The position numbers were made by a program, and so were the translations under genes. Below the pieces are notes generated by a model. It was not told the DNA's origin and made no database searches. It was given only the letters and a program-made list of their open reading frames with translations. This document shows positions 39,576-47,205 of a DNA stretch of 64,000 bases, in pieces (the stretch's first letter is position 1; every line of letters starts with the position of its first letter). The DNA is from Streptomyces spiralis (lineage in GTDB: Bacteria > Actinomycetota > Actinomycetes > Streptomycetales > Streptomycetaceae). Location of the stretch: positions 62,001 through 126,000 of the forward strand of contig NZ_BNBC01000006.1 in NCBI RefSeq assembly GCF_014654675.1. Direction: 5' to 3'.

Positions 39576-39731
39576 TCAGGCCCGCCCCTGCAACACGAGC
39601 GCACGGCGGACCCACTCCTCATCCCGCTCAGGAGCCCGGCGGAGATGCATCTGAATCCACTCATCCGTAGTCATGATTTTCTGCTTCACCGCGTCCTTCC
39701 GGGACGGTGGCCGCTTAACGTCCTTGCTCAT
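39576..39731 (-). CDS. Small basic protein at the end of the rep operon
   Basis: 51 aa from ATG 39731 with a textbook AGGAGGT at 7 nt. It overlaps the end of the replication gene by 17 nt and ends 3 bp from the convergent integrase stop. Lys/Arg-rich (MSKDVKRPPSRKDAVKQK) then a helical TDEWIQMHLRRAPERDEEWVRRAL segment. Small size, charge and position make it a candidate excisionase (recombination directionality factor), as in AICEs where xis sits by int; no recognised Xis fold, so this is inference. Confidence 0.7.
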   Translation of the reverse strand: MSKDVKRPPSRKDAVKQKIMTTDEWIQMHLRRAPERDEEWVRRALVLQGRA

Positions 39732-41103
39732 CGGGGGCACCTCCTGCCAGTTCCTCGCGTGCGGTTTCGCGGTTGAGCTGGATGTCCCGGCGGATGTTGG
39801 CGGCGAGCCAGGATTCGCCGGGCGTGTGGCCGTGGCCGGCGTAGACCCAGTGGGCAAGGGTGAGCGTGGTTGCTTCCTCGTCGTCCGGGTCGGGCAGGCC
39901 GAGGGCTTCGCGTTGCTGGGCGGCGCGGTAGTCGGCGCGGACCTGGCGGAGGGCGCCGAGGGTGGTGGAGTAGCGGCGGGACTTGGTGGAGAAGTGGCCG
40001 CGGAAGCCGAGCATGTGAGCCCAGTCCCGTAACTTGCGGTCCGGGTAGAGCGCGTGCAGGTCGAGGCATGCGGCGATGAGACGGGCCGGATGCTCGGGGA
40101 CGCCGAGCAGGGCCAGCGCTTCCTTGTTGCCGATCCGGCGGTCGACGGTGCCGGTGGTTTCGGCAGCTTTGGTGGCGTACTTGGCCACGTAGGAGGCGAC
40201 GGCCTGTTCGGTGATCTCTTCGCCGTGGCCGAAGGCGCCGATGGGCTGCACGTCGAGCTGGGCGCCCCAGCGCAGCGTGCGGGCCGGTTCCTCGCCCGCG
40301 GGAGGCACGTCGACCTGGACGCGGGCGGCAGCGGCCCGGATGGAGTCGGCGAGGAGATCGAGGGTGGCCCAGGCCGGCGGGGGGCTGTCGGGTCCCTCGG
40401 GGCCGTCGAAGCGGATCACGGCGTGGAAGTGGACGGCTCCGCGCTTTTGGTACTCGGCGACTTTGCCGAAGGAGACGCGCGACTGTTCGCGTGCGGCTTT
40501 CTGGGTGAGCCCAGCGCGGCGGGCGATCTCGCGACGGAGGTAGATCGTGAAGTAGCGCCACAGTTCAGAGGCATGGTTGTTCCACAGCACCGCGCCCGCG
40601 TAGTCGTAGGCGTCCGGGTCGAGCGGGGCGCCCAGCTCGGGGGCGTCTTCGGGATGGTGGGTGCCGCAGCGGCAGGGCCGGTTGCCGGGGCGGTTGTGGA
40701 CCGGGCCGAACGAGGGCGCGGTGAGGGTAGCGAACACGCGCGGGTGGTCGCGGATCGTCTCCGGGGTGCCCTTGGCGGGGTCACCGACGAGGCCCGCGCG
40801 GATGAGGTGGTAGGTGTCGCCGGCGTAGGTCCAGGCGCAGGATGGGCAGCGGGAGGCCCTGCGGTTGCCGCAGGCCACACGCAGGACGCCGCCGGGCTCA
40901 GTGGCGGTGGAGTAGGAGTGCAGGACGTGCCCGGTCTCGCGGTCGCGGGTGATGGTGGAGCCTTGCAGGCGGATCGGGTCGGTGCAGCCGCCGGTGCGGC
41001 GGATCTGTTCCTGGATGCGGTCGAAGCCGTCGGACCCGGCCAGCCTCAACACGTCGGCGAGAGTGGCCGGGTCCAGGCCCGCCAGGGTGGCGGTGTCGGT
41101 CAC
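39715..41103 (-). CDS. RepSA-like replication initiator
   Basis: 462 aa from GTG 41103 that overlaps the methyltransferase stop by 4 nt. Rolling-circle initiator motifs are visible: motif 1 FATLTAPSFG near 124-133, motif 2 VHFHAVIRF with HUH-type His225/His227, and motif 3 YVAKYATK near 300 with the nicking Tyr. Two zinc-like Cys sets are present (CPSC at 86-89; CRCGTHH). It fits the pSAM2 RepSA family, which replicates excised AICEs. The double-strand origin is expected in or near this gene; I could not locate it. Confidence 0.9.
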   Translation of the reverse strand: MTDTATLAGLDPATLADVLRLAGSDGFDRIQEQIRRTGGCTDPIRLQGSTITRDRETGHVLHSYSTATEPGGVLRVACGNRRASRCPSCAWTYAGDTYHLIRAGLVGDPAKGTPETIRDHPRVFATLTAPSFGPVHNRPGNRPCRCGTHHPEDAPELGAPLDPDAYDYAGAVLWNNHASELWRYFTIYLRREIARRAGLTQKAAREQSRVSFGKVAEYQKRGAVHFHAVIRFDGPEGPDSPPPAWATLDLLADSIRAAAARVQVDVPPAGEEPARTLRWGAQLDVQPIGAFGHGEEITEQAVASYVAKYATKAAETTGTVDRRIGNKEALALLGVPEHPARLIAACLDLHALYPDRKLRDWAHMLGFRGHFSTKSRRYSTTLGALRQVRADYRAAQQREALGLPDPDDEEATTLTLAHWVYAGHGHTPGESWLAANIRRDIQLNRETAREELAGGAPDEQGR

Positions 41104-41765
41104 GCAGCCACCTCCAGCAGGGAGGCGTACAGGCGGGAGCCGATCCATTCGGTGTAGGCGGGCGGGATGCACTCGCGGATGCCGTCGCGGTTCATCCACG
41201 GCACGCGCATGTCGTCGCGGGCCTCCTGGACGCCGGAGAAGTTGCCGACGTAGTGGGCGAAGTGCCCGGCGGCGCGGGGGCGGCCCATCTTGGTCAGGGG
41301 CGCGTTGTGCGGGCGGTGGCGGGGCGGGGTGAAGGCGAAGCCGCCACCGGTCTCGAACAGCCGATGCCGGTAGGTGCGCATCCCGAAGACGGCAGCGCAC
41401 AGGGTGACCGGGTCACGGAGTTCGGGTGCAGCTTCTTCCACGTTCTCGATCACCCAGGGCCGGCCGGTGGCTTCCAGCGCGGACCGGATGGGGGCGATCA
41501 GGTCGGGGTGGTCGCGGTGCTGGATGCGCTGGGCGAGGGTGTAGCGCTGGCACGGCGGCGAGGCGTGGATGAAGTCGAACTCTGCCCCGTGTTCGCGTAC
41601 AAAGGTGATGGCGTCGGCCTGGATGAACCGGAAGGGATAGCGGGGCTGCGGGGCGAGGTCGACGCCGGTGACGTCGAAGCCGGCAAGGTGGTAGCCCATG
41701 GCGGCGCCGCCCTGGCAGCAGAACAGATCCAGTACCCGCAGGCCGTTGGGGAGCGCGGTGTTCAC
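41100..41765 (-). CDS. DNA (cytosine-5) methyltransferase
   Basis: 221 aa from GTG 41765 with GGAGG upstream, shorter than typical C5 enzymes. Motif I VLDLFCCQGGAAMGY (11-25), motif IV catalytic ASPPCQ with Cys72, motif VI WVIENVEEA near 104, motif VIII region TYRHRLFE. The target recognition domain is very small. No cognate endonuclease is seen, so it probably protects the element from host restriction or marks its replication origin. Coupled on both sides by 4-nt overlaps. Confidence 0.88.
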   Translation of the reverse strand: MNTALPNGLRVLDLFCCQGGAAMGYHLAGFDVTGVDLAPQPRYPFRFIQADAITFVREHGAEFDFIHASPPCQRYTLAQRIQHRDHPDLIAPIRSALEATGRPWVIENVEEAAPELRDPVTLCAAVFGMRTYRHRLFETGGGFAFTPPRHRPHNAPLTKMGRPRAAGHFAHYVGNFSGVQEARDDMRVPWMNRDGIRECIPPAYTEWIGSRLYASLLEVAA

Positions 41766-41941
41766 CGGTTCTCCTCCTTCGGGGTGTGGGTGTCGATCCA
41801 CTCCTCGGCGCACACCTTGTGGACGGGCTTGCCGCTGTCGGAGCGGAGCGGGGTGGGCTTGGTGCAGATCACGCACGGCTTGTCGCCGGTCGGGTCGAAG
41901 TGGTCGGCGGAGCGCCAGTCGAGGAGGGCCACTGCGGTCAC
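41762..41941 (-). CDS. Small zinc-ribbon-like AICE protein
   Basis: 59 aa from GTG 41941, overlapping the preceding gene by 4 nt; a GTG at 41932 has better SD spacing (GGAGG at 8 nt) and is a fair alternative. Contains CVIC and a later C (KVCAEEW), preceded by VALLDWRSADHFDPTG, a sequence I recall from small proteins of Streptomyces integrative elements. Function unknown; probable metal binding. Confidence 0.75.
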   Translation of the reverse strand: MTAVALLDWRSADHFDPTGDKPCVICTKPTPLRSDSGKPVHKVCAEEWIDTHTPKEENR

Positions 41942-42120
41942 CTCCCGGCCCGGGCGAGGTCGGCGGCCGGGGCGGTGTGGCCGGTGCCCTTGCAGGTCGG
42001 GCAGGCAACGATGAGGGTTACGCGAGTGCCGTCCGGGTGGCGGGTGCCGGCGGTGATGGCGACGGCGGCGAAGCCGTCGCAGTCACGGCAGACGCGCGTG
42101 TTCTGGGCGTGCTGGGGCAT
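41938..42120 (-). CDS. Small double-CxxC protein
   Basis: 60 aa from ATG 42120. Two CxxC-type knuckles, VCRDCDGF and CPTCKGTG, flank a 25-residue hairpin, like a single DnaJ-type or rubredoxin-like zinc finger. Stop overlaps the next gene by 4 nt. Conserved in AICE transfer operons in my recollection; no role known. Confidence 0.75.
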   Translation of the reverse strand: MPQHAQNTRVCRDCDGFAAVAITAGTRHPDGTRVTLIVACPTCKGTGHTAPAADLARAGR

Positions 42121-42211
42121 GATGAGGCTTCCCTTTCGGGTCCGATGGGTCTGGAAGGGGTGCAGGCGCCGGGGCGGCGGATCTTTGGCGAGAGAGCCGC
42201 CCCGGGGCCGT

Positions 42212-42517
42212 TCAGCGCTTGTGCAGGTCCTTGATGAGCAGGCGCAGGACGACCGCAACCACGGCGACCGAGACGCCGGTGATGGCGACGGCCAGGAGCA
42301 TGGAGACCAGGACCGTGCCGACGACGAGGACGACGGCGCCGCCGCCGGCCGCCAGGGCGAGCGCGCTGCCCGGGGTGAGCTGAACCGTGGGCCGATTCGA
42401 CACCGGGGCCGGGGCAACCCGAGCCGGCGGGACGGTGGCCGGGGCGGTGTTGGTCGTGGGCCCCGGGGCCGGGGCTGTGGGGGCGGTGTCCGCGGGCGGG
42501 TACTTAGGCGTGAGCAT
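42212..42517 (-). CDS. SpdD-like spread protein
   Basis: 101 aa from ATG 42517 with AGGAGG at 8 nt. Pro/Thr/Ala-rich N-terminus (MLTPKYPPADT) and two membrane helices (LALAAGGGAVVLVVGTVLVS, LLAVAITGVSVAVVAVVLRL), ending KDLHKR. It matches the spread (Spd) proteins that move conjugated DNA between septal compartments of the recipient hypha. Lies between the small Cys proteins and the transfer protein gene. Confidence 0.82.
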   Translation of the reverse strand: MLTPKYPPADTAPTAPAPGPTTNTAPATVPPARVAPAPVSNRPTVQLTPGSALALAAGGGAVVLVVGTVLVSMLLAVAITGVSVAVVAVVLRLLIKDLHKR

Positions 42518-42533
42518 GAGAGCTTTCCTCCTG

Positions 42534-42719
42534 TCAGGCGGTGCAGCGGTGGGTGCGGGCGGAGAGTTCGGCGGCCGAGCGGTCGCGGTGGTCGGTGGAG
42601 AAGCCGCAGCCGGGGGCGGTGCAGGCGGCGGTGTGCCGGGTCTGGCCACGGCCGTTGTTGTAGGTGCCGACCTTGACCGGCCCAATGCGGATCACGTCGT
42701 AGAAGCGGTTCGGGCGCAC
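42534..42719 (-). CDS. Mobile element transfer protein (small, Cys-containing)
   Basis: 61 aa from GTG 42719 with GGGAGG at 7 nt; an ATG at 42740 that overlaps the SpdB stop (TGATG) is the alternative. The sequence FYDVIRIGPVKVGTYNNGRG and CTAPGCGFSTDHRDRSAAELSARTHRC resembles proteins annotated 'mobile element transfer protein' in AICEs. Two Cys in CTAPGC plus HRC may bind zinc. Confidence 0.8.
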   Translation of the reverse strand: MRPNRFYDVIRIGPVKVGTYNNGRGQTRHTAACTAPGCGFSTDHRDRSAAELSARTHRCTA

Positions 42720-42739
42720 GGGCGAACCTCCCTTCGGCA

Positions 42740-43402
42740 TCAGGCGAGTTGGAGTTGTGCGGCGATCGCTTGGCAGGTCGGGGCAGGCAGGCCGAGCCGG
42801 GCGGTCAGCGCTTCGGCGGTGATCTGCTCGCCCGTCGTCTTCCGGTGTGCGTCGACGATCGAGCGGGCGTGGTCGAGCAGGGCCGACGGAACGGCCGGGG
42901 TGCCGGCGGGCGGCTTGGCCGGTGCCGGGGCGAGTTCCGCCGTCAGGACCGGAGCCGGGGCAGGCTCGGGGGTGTCTGTGCGGTGCATCTCGACTTCCGG
43001 CGCTGCCGGTTCGTCCGGCTCCGGGGCCAGGGCCGTGGTGGCCGGGGCGGGGGCGTGGACGAGGAGGGTTCCGCCGAGGAAGGCGAGGGCGGGCCAGCCG
43101 GCGACGAGGATGCGCAGCCAGGCGGGCACGTGGTGCAGGTCGAGCATTCCGGCCGTGGCGACGTTGGCGCCGAGTGAAGCCGCGAGGGCGATGGCGAACC
43201 AGGTCCAGGAGGACCGGTCTCGGCCGGCGCGCAGTCGACGCCAGGCAGCGACCAACAGTAGGTCGACCGAGACCGGGTAGGCCCACGCCTTCCATCCGGA
43301 CTGCCCTGCCGCCGCAGCCAGGTCGTGCAGGTGCGCGAAGGACAGGGCACCGGCGATCACGGCTTGGATGAGGACGGCATCAGGGCGGATCGAACGGTTC
43401 AC
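42740..43402 (-). CDS. spdB: SpdB/DUF2637-like membrane spread protein
   Basis: 220 aa from GTG 43402 with GGGGAG at 8 nt. Four membrane helices in residues 8-120 (ALSFAHLHDLAAAAG, YPVSVDLLLVAAW, WFAIALAASLGANVATAG, ILVAGWPALAFLGGTLLV), then a Pro/Glu/Ala-rich linker and a C-terminal winged-helix-like segment (ITAEALTARLGLPAPTCQAIAAQL). This DUF2637 layout is typical of SpdB, which helps plasmid DNA spread across hyphal septa. Next gene of the transfer operon is 5 bp or less away on each side. Confidence 0.88.
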   Translation of the reverse strand: MNRSIRPDAVLIQAVIAGALSFAHLHDLAAAAGQSGWKAWAYPVSVDLLLVAAWRRLRAGRDRSSWTWFAIALAASLGANVATAGMLDLHHVPAWLRILVAGWPALAFLGGTLLVHAPAPATTALAPEPDEPAAPEVEMHRTDTPEPAPAPVLTAELAPAPAKPPAGTPAVPSALLDHARSIVDAHRKTTGEQITAEALTARLGLPAPTCQAIAAQLQLA

Positions 43403-43407
43403 GGCGA

Positions 43408-43581
43408 TCACTCCCCGTCCGTCGGCACTTCGCCGGTTCCCAGGCAGGTCAGGCAGAAGCCGGACTGTTTGCCGACCGCGCGGCGCTTGCGGCCGACGAG
43501 GACCGTGGTGGGAACCTCCCCGCTGCCCTTGCAGTCGGGGCAAGGGACCGGCTTGGGCTTGGTGTTCTTGCGCTGAGCCAT
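43408..43581 (-). CDS. Small protein with two DnaJ-type zinc-finger motifs
   Basis: 57 aa from ATG 43581, ending 6 bp before the spdB start. CPDCKGSG near residue 14 and CLTCLGTG near 43 are the CxxCxGxG motif pair of DnaJ zinc fingers, joined by a basic linker (VGRKRRAVGK). It probably binds one zinc ion. Coupled between the translocase and spdB; role unknown. Confidence 0.8.
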   Translation of the reverse strand: MAQRKNTKPKPVPCPDCKGSGEVPTTVLVGRKRRAVGKQSGFCLTCLGTGEVPTDGE

Positions 43582-43595
43582 GACGGATCCCCCTC

Positions 43596-44936
43596 TCAGT
43601 CCGTGACCGGCAGCGGCTTGACCAGCGACGGACCCGGCTTCGGGGCGTCAGCGGGCACGTGCGGCCGGTAGGGGTCCAGGGCGGGGAGATCCGGGACGAG
43701 GTGGGCGAACTCCCGGCAGACCGCCATCACCTCATCGCGGGAGGTGTGCGGGGTGCGGATCTTCGCCCAGCCCCCGGAGGAGTCCGCCGCGACCGCCGTT
43801 CCGGGACGCTCCGCCGGGATCAGAGAGGCGGCCACAACGGCATCCGGGGCCACGTCCGCCAGGCCCATTTCGGCGGTCTGTTTGTCGTTGACCCGGTGAA
43901 CGACCCGGCCGGTGAGCTGGGCGCGGAGCATGGTGGCGCCCTTGCCCAGCTCGGAGCCGAAGCGCTGCCCGCAGATCTCCAGATGTATGCCGACCGCGCG
44001 GGCCATCTGCGCCAGCCGGATCAACGCGGTGACGATCCGCTCCCGCCGCTCCTCATCCTTCCGGGAGGAGATCAGGAACAGTTCCGCCACCTCGTCGACC
44101 AGGACGACGACCGGCACCGGCCGTAACTCCTCGGGCAGCTCCCACACGTCCGAGACGCCGTGCAGGCTCAGCAGGTCGAAGCGGTCTTCCATTTCGGAGA
44201 CCAGCACGTCCAGCAGTGAGACGGCATCGTCCGGGGTGGTGGCCAGGGCCGACAGCCGGGGCGCGTACGCGGAGTGTTCGACACCGCGCTTGCAGTCGAT
44301 GCCGACCAGCGCCACCGGCAGCCGAGCCAGGCCCTTGATCAGGTTGCGCTGATAGACGGACTTGCCCGAGTTGTTCGCGCCCAGCGTCAGCGCCATGGGC
44401 ACCTTGCGGTAGTCGCGGACGAACGCGGTCCCGTCCTCCCGTAGAGCCACCGGCACGGCCAGGCCCTCAGGGCGGGCACCGCGGGGAAGCCGGACCCGGC
44501 GCAGCACGTCATAGCCGGTCATGCGCAGCTCGACGTACCCCGGCTTGGTCTCAGCGATGGTCACTGAGTGCACACCCCAGGCGTGACGCAGCCGCTCGGA
44601 TGCGGCCATCAGGTCGGCAGGTTCCAGGCCGGCGGGAAGCCGCAGGGTCACCCGCAGCCCCGTCGACGTGCCCCGGACCCGGCGCACCTTCGGCGGGACG
44701 GGAAGCACGTCACGACGGGCCACGTTCCGCGTGATGAACGCCCGCAGGCGCGACGGCTGGACCGTCAGCCCACACACGTCCATCGTCGAGCGGTAGGAGA
44801 GGGTGAACCGGCCCCAGGTGACCGGCAGCCCGACCAGCGACCAGTACACGCGCGGCGCACGGTACTTCGCATAGCCGATGCCGCCGGCCCCCGCGAGGGC
44901 TCCCGTGGCCTCCAGCACCATGGACAGGTCGGTCAT
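43596..44936 (-). CDS. TraSA-like FtsK/SpoIIIE DNA translocase
   Basis: 446 aa from ATG 44936. N-terminal hydrophobic stretch (GALAGAGGIGYAKY), then FtsK-type ATPase with Walker A GANNSGKS (186-193), Walker B VVVLVDE (near 271), and the conserved ICGQRFGSELGKGATMLRAQLTGRVVHRV segment after it. In Streptomyces elements a single such protein pumps double-stranded DNA into the recipient through mycelial contacts. The C-terminus ends in a Pro-rich region instead of a clear FtsK-gamma winged helix; DNA recognition may lie in the last 90 residues. Confidence 0.93.
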   Translation of the reverse strand: MTDLSMVLEATGALAGAGGIGYAKYRAPRVYWSLVGLPVTWGRFTLSYRSTMDVCGLTVQPSRLRAFITRNVARRDVLPVPPKVRRVRGTSTGLRVTLRLPAGLEPADLMAASERLRHAWGVHSVTIAETKPGYVELRMTGYDVLRRVRLPRGARPEGLAVPVALREDGTAFVRDYRKVPMALTLGANNSGKSVYQRNLIKGLARLPVALVGIDCKRGVEHSAYAPRLSALATTPDDAVSLLDVLVSEMEDRFDLLSLHGVSDVWELPEELRPVPVVVLVDEVAELFLISSRKDEERRERIVTALIRLAQMARAVGIHLEICGQRFGSELGKGATMLRAQLTGRVVHRVNDKQTAEMGLADVAPDAVVAASLIPAERPGTAVAADSSGGWAKIRTPHTSRDEVMAVCREFAHLVPDLPALDPYRPHVPADAPKPGPSLVKPLPVTD

Positions 44937-44938
44937 GG

Positions 44939-45268
44939 TCAGGCCGCCGGGGTGATCGCGACGGCGCGGAACGAGATGCCGTGCCGCTTCTGGCCGTTGA
45001 ACTCGTTCTCCCAGTCCCGCGCCTTGAGGCCGACGACCCGCACCGGCATGCCCGGCGCCAGGCCCTCGGGGTAACCGGTCTCCGCGATGGTGACCTGGTA
45101 GAGGTTGCCCTCTCCCTCGTCCGAGACCAGCAGCCCCACCGTCGACAGCGGCGCACCGGTCTCCCGGTCCATCGCACGCTCACCCGTCTTGGCGTTGGCC
45201 AGCTTCGGCGTCGGGGCGGTCGCCACGAACACCACAGCGGTCGAAAGGTCGATCTTGAACGACGGCAT
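44939..45268 (-). CDS. SCO3933-family regulatory protein
   Basis: 109 aa from ATG 45268; first gene of the transfer operon, 2 bp before traSA. The pattern VVFVATAPTPKLANAKTGERAMDRETGAPL, then VGLLVSDEGE and KRHGISFRA matches small OB-fold-like proteins that precede FtsK genes in AICEs and are annotated as the SCO3933 family. A DNA-binding or single-strand binding role is likely but unproven. Confidence 0.82.
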   Translation of the reverse strand: MPSFKIDLSTAVVFVATAPTPKLANAKTGERAMDRETGAPLSTVGLLVSDEGEGNLYQVTIAETGYPEGLAPGMPVRVVGLKARDWENEFNGQKRHGISFRAVAITPAA

Positions 45269-45367
45269 TATGGAGTCTCCCTCTTGGGATAAGCCCCGGG
45301 CTGCGTCGTGATCTTGGCGGATGGCACGTAGCCCGGGGCGCCTTGTTCTTGCGACGCCACCGAAGCT

Positions 45368-45436
45368 ACTCGCAGAAAAACTGCGAGTCAACAGAAAAAC
45401 TGCGACTAGTAGTAGAACTCCGGGTCTGCGAGACTG
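45368..45436. promoter_or_regulatory. Operator cluster in the divergent control region
   Basis: ACTCGCAG-AAAAA-CTGCGAGT (45368-45388) is a perfect 8-bp inverted repeat. CAGAAAAACTGCGA recurs at 45392, and a third half-site CTGCGAGACT is at 45426. The region is an AT-rich island between the minus-strand transfer operon and the plus-strand ABM-XRE pair, so the XRE regulator is the natural ligand. Confidence 0.85.
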
Positions 45437-45460
45437 AGTGCTAAGCCAAGGGAGGAAGAT

Positions 45461-45781
45461 ATGAGCAACTACGGGCTCTTTGTCCGCTTCACGCTGCGCG
45501 ACGGCGCCGGCGAAGCGTTTGACGCCCTGGTCCGACAGACCGCCGCAGGCATCCAGGCGCATGAGCCCGGCACGCTGGTCTATGCGTGCCACGAGGTCGA
45601 GGGTGCGCCCAATGAGCGGATCTTCTTCGAGATCTACGCCGATCGAGAGGCCTTCGAGGAGCACGAGCGTCAGCCCCACACGCGCCACTTCCTGACGGAG
45701 CGCGACAAGTACGTGCAGAAGACCGAGGTGGACCGGCTCCAGCCGTACGCCGGCAAGTACCCCACCGGAGCCGAGAAGTGA
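45461..45781 (+). CDS. ABM-type monooxygenase-like protein in the element
   Basis: 106 aa from ATG 45461 with GGGAGGA upstream. Antibiotic-monooxygenase (ferredoxin-like dimer) fold: GLFVRFTLRDGAGEAFDALV, IQAHEPGTLVYACHEV, RIFFEIYADREAFEEHE. Catalytic specificity cannot be told. Its stop overlaps the GTG of the XRE regulator by 4 nt, so the two are coupled, an arrangement I recall beside AICE regulators. It may sense or process a small aromatic signal; this is inference. Confidence 0.85.
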   Translation: MSNYGLFVRFTLRDGAGEAFDALVRQTAAGIQAHEPGTLVYACHEVEGAPNERIFFEIYADREAFEEHERQPHTRHFLTERDKYVQKTEVDRLQPYAGKYPTGAEK

Positions 45782-47013
45782 CGACTGCCGACACCACGGC
45801 CCTGGGTCCGAAGGTCAAGGAGCTGCGCCGCGCCGCGGGCATGTCGCAGAGCGACCTTGCCGCCGCGATGGGGCGGTCAGAGAGCTGGGTGTCACAGGTC
45901 GAGAGAGGCGTACAGCCCGTCGAGCGACTGTCTGTCCTGCAAGCCCTGGCCGACGCGCTCAATGTGTCCGTGCGAGAGCTTCGGCCAGACGCACCCCCAA
46001 CAGAGGAAGCCGAACCAGAAGCCCAGGCGAGGAGCAACGATCTCGACGGCCTACGGGTAGCCCTCACCGGTCACCCCGCACTGGGCAGCCTCTTTCAGCA
46101 GCCGCCGACCGAGCCGACCCCGTCGGTTGCCGACTTCCGTCAGCAGGTTGAAGAGGCGTGGACACTCGTACACGCATCGAGCTACGCGGCACTCAGCGAT
46201 CACCTCGCCAAGCTGCTACCCAGCATCGAAACCGCAGTACGTCAGGCGCCTGCGGGTGACCGCACCGAGCTTCACTCTTTGCGTGCCAAGGCGTACCAGG
46301 TGGCCGCAGCCAGCTTTACACGGCAAGACCAAGCGGATGCGGCGTGGATCGCAGCAGACCGGGCATTGCAGGCGGCGGAACTGGCGGGCCAGCCCCTAGA
46401 GGTGGTCGCCAGCCTGTTCCGCATGGCGCACGCCTTCATGAGGCAGCAGCACATGGAGCAGGCGGAGCAAGCAGCGAGGTCCGCTGTGGCCGTCATGGAG
46501 CCGAGGGCAGAAGCGCCGGCATGCCCACCGGAAGAACTGTCACTGTTGGGCGCCATGAACTTGGTCCTTGCGGTGATCAACGCGCGGGAGGGGAACCGGG
46601 CGCAGACCCATGAGCACATCGAGCGGGCACGGGGGATCGCGGCGCGATTGGGAGGGGACCGCAACGACTTCGACACGGAGTTCGGGCCGACGAACGTGGA
46701 AGTCCATGCTGTGAGTACAGCGGTGGAATTGGGGGACGCAGGGCTTGCCCTGGAGGTGGCCCAGGACGTGAACACATCGGACCTGTCGCCCGAACGGCAG
46801 TCCCGTTTCTTGCTTGACGTGGCGCGAGCACACGCGCAGCGGCGACATGTCGGCGAGGCTACAGCCGCGATCTTGGAGGCCGAGACTTTGGCGCCCGAGC
46901 AAATCCAGGACCACCACCTTGCCCGCGAGGTCATCCGCGACTTGATCCAGCTCTCCGGTCCCCGGGTGCCCGAAGCCCTACGCGACTTGGCCGAGCGAAG
47001 CGCTGTCCTCTAG
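45778..47013 (+). CDS. XRE-family regulator with TPR-like C-terminus
   Basis: 411 aa from GTG 45778. HTH at residues 10-65 (VKELRRAAGMSQSDLAAAMGRSESWVSQVERG). Residues 120-400 are alpha-helical with TPR-like pairs (AAWIAADRALQAAELAG, VVASLFRMAHAFMRQQH, AINAREGNRAQTHEHIERA), the layout of peptide-sensing RRNPP-like or Streptomyces element regulators. Probably binds the operator cluster upstream and controls transfer genes. Codon use is less GC-biased than chromosomal neighbours. Confidence 0.9.
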   Translation: MTTADTTALGPKVKELRRAAGMSQSDLAAAMGRSESWVSQVERGVQPVERLSVLQALADALNVSVRELRPDAPPTEEAEPEAQARSNDLDGLRVALTGHPALGSLFQQPPTEPTPSVADFRQQVEEAWTLVHASSYAALSDHLAKLLPSIETAVRQAPAGDRTELHSLRAKAYQVAAASFTRQDQADAAWIAADRALQAAELAGQPLEVVASLFRMAHAFMRQQHMEQAEQAARSAVAVMEPRAEAPACPPEELSLLGAMNLVLAVINAREGNRAQTHEHIERARGIAARLGGDRNDFDTEFGPTNVEVHAVSTAVELGDAGLALEVAQDVNTSDLSPERQSRFLLDVARAHAQRRHVGEATAAILEAETLAPEQIQDHHLAREVIRDLIQLSGPRVPEALRDLAERSAVL

Positions 47014-47024
47014 ACCGCCCTGTT

Positions 47025-47155
47025 ACAGGTTTCTCTACCTCATCAAGGCACCCGGCTGCGCTCCGCTCCGCCGGGCGCGCTTCCCGGCTCCGCTCCGCGC
47101 TGCGCTCCTGCCTTCGGCCCGCTCCGCGCGCGCTGCGCCGACGCGCGCCCACATG
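47025..47155. repeat. GCTCCGC-type degenerate repeat region
   Basis: More than seven copies of CTCCGC/GCTGCGC lie just after the XRE gene. This simple repeat is common at ends of Streptomyces plasmid genes and may act as an intrinsic transcription end. Confidence 0.5.
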
Positions 47156-47205
47156 TGGATAGGGCCGGTGGCCATGAGTCGATCACCGCATAGAGCGGCC
47201 CACGG

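Noticed and set aside
41100..41765. Complete restriction-modification system
   Set aside because: Only a methyltransferase is present; neighbouring small genes have no nuclease motif.
47025..47155. CRISPR-like or origin iteron array
   Set aside because: Units are 7 bp, irregular and have no spacers of constant length. Simple GC-rich repeat only.
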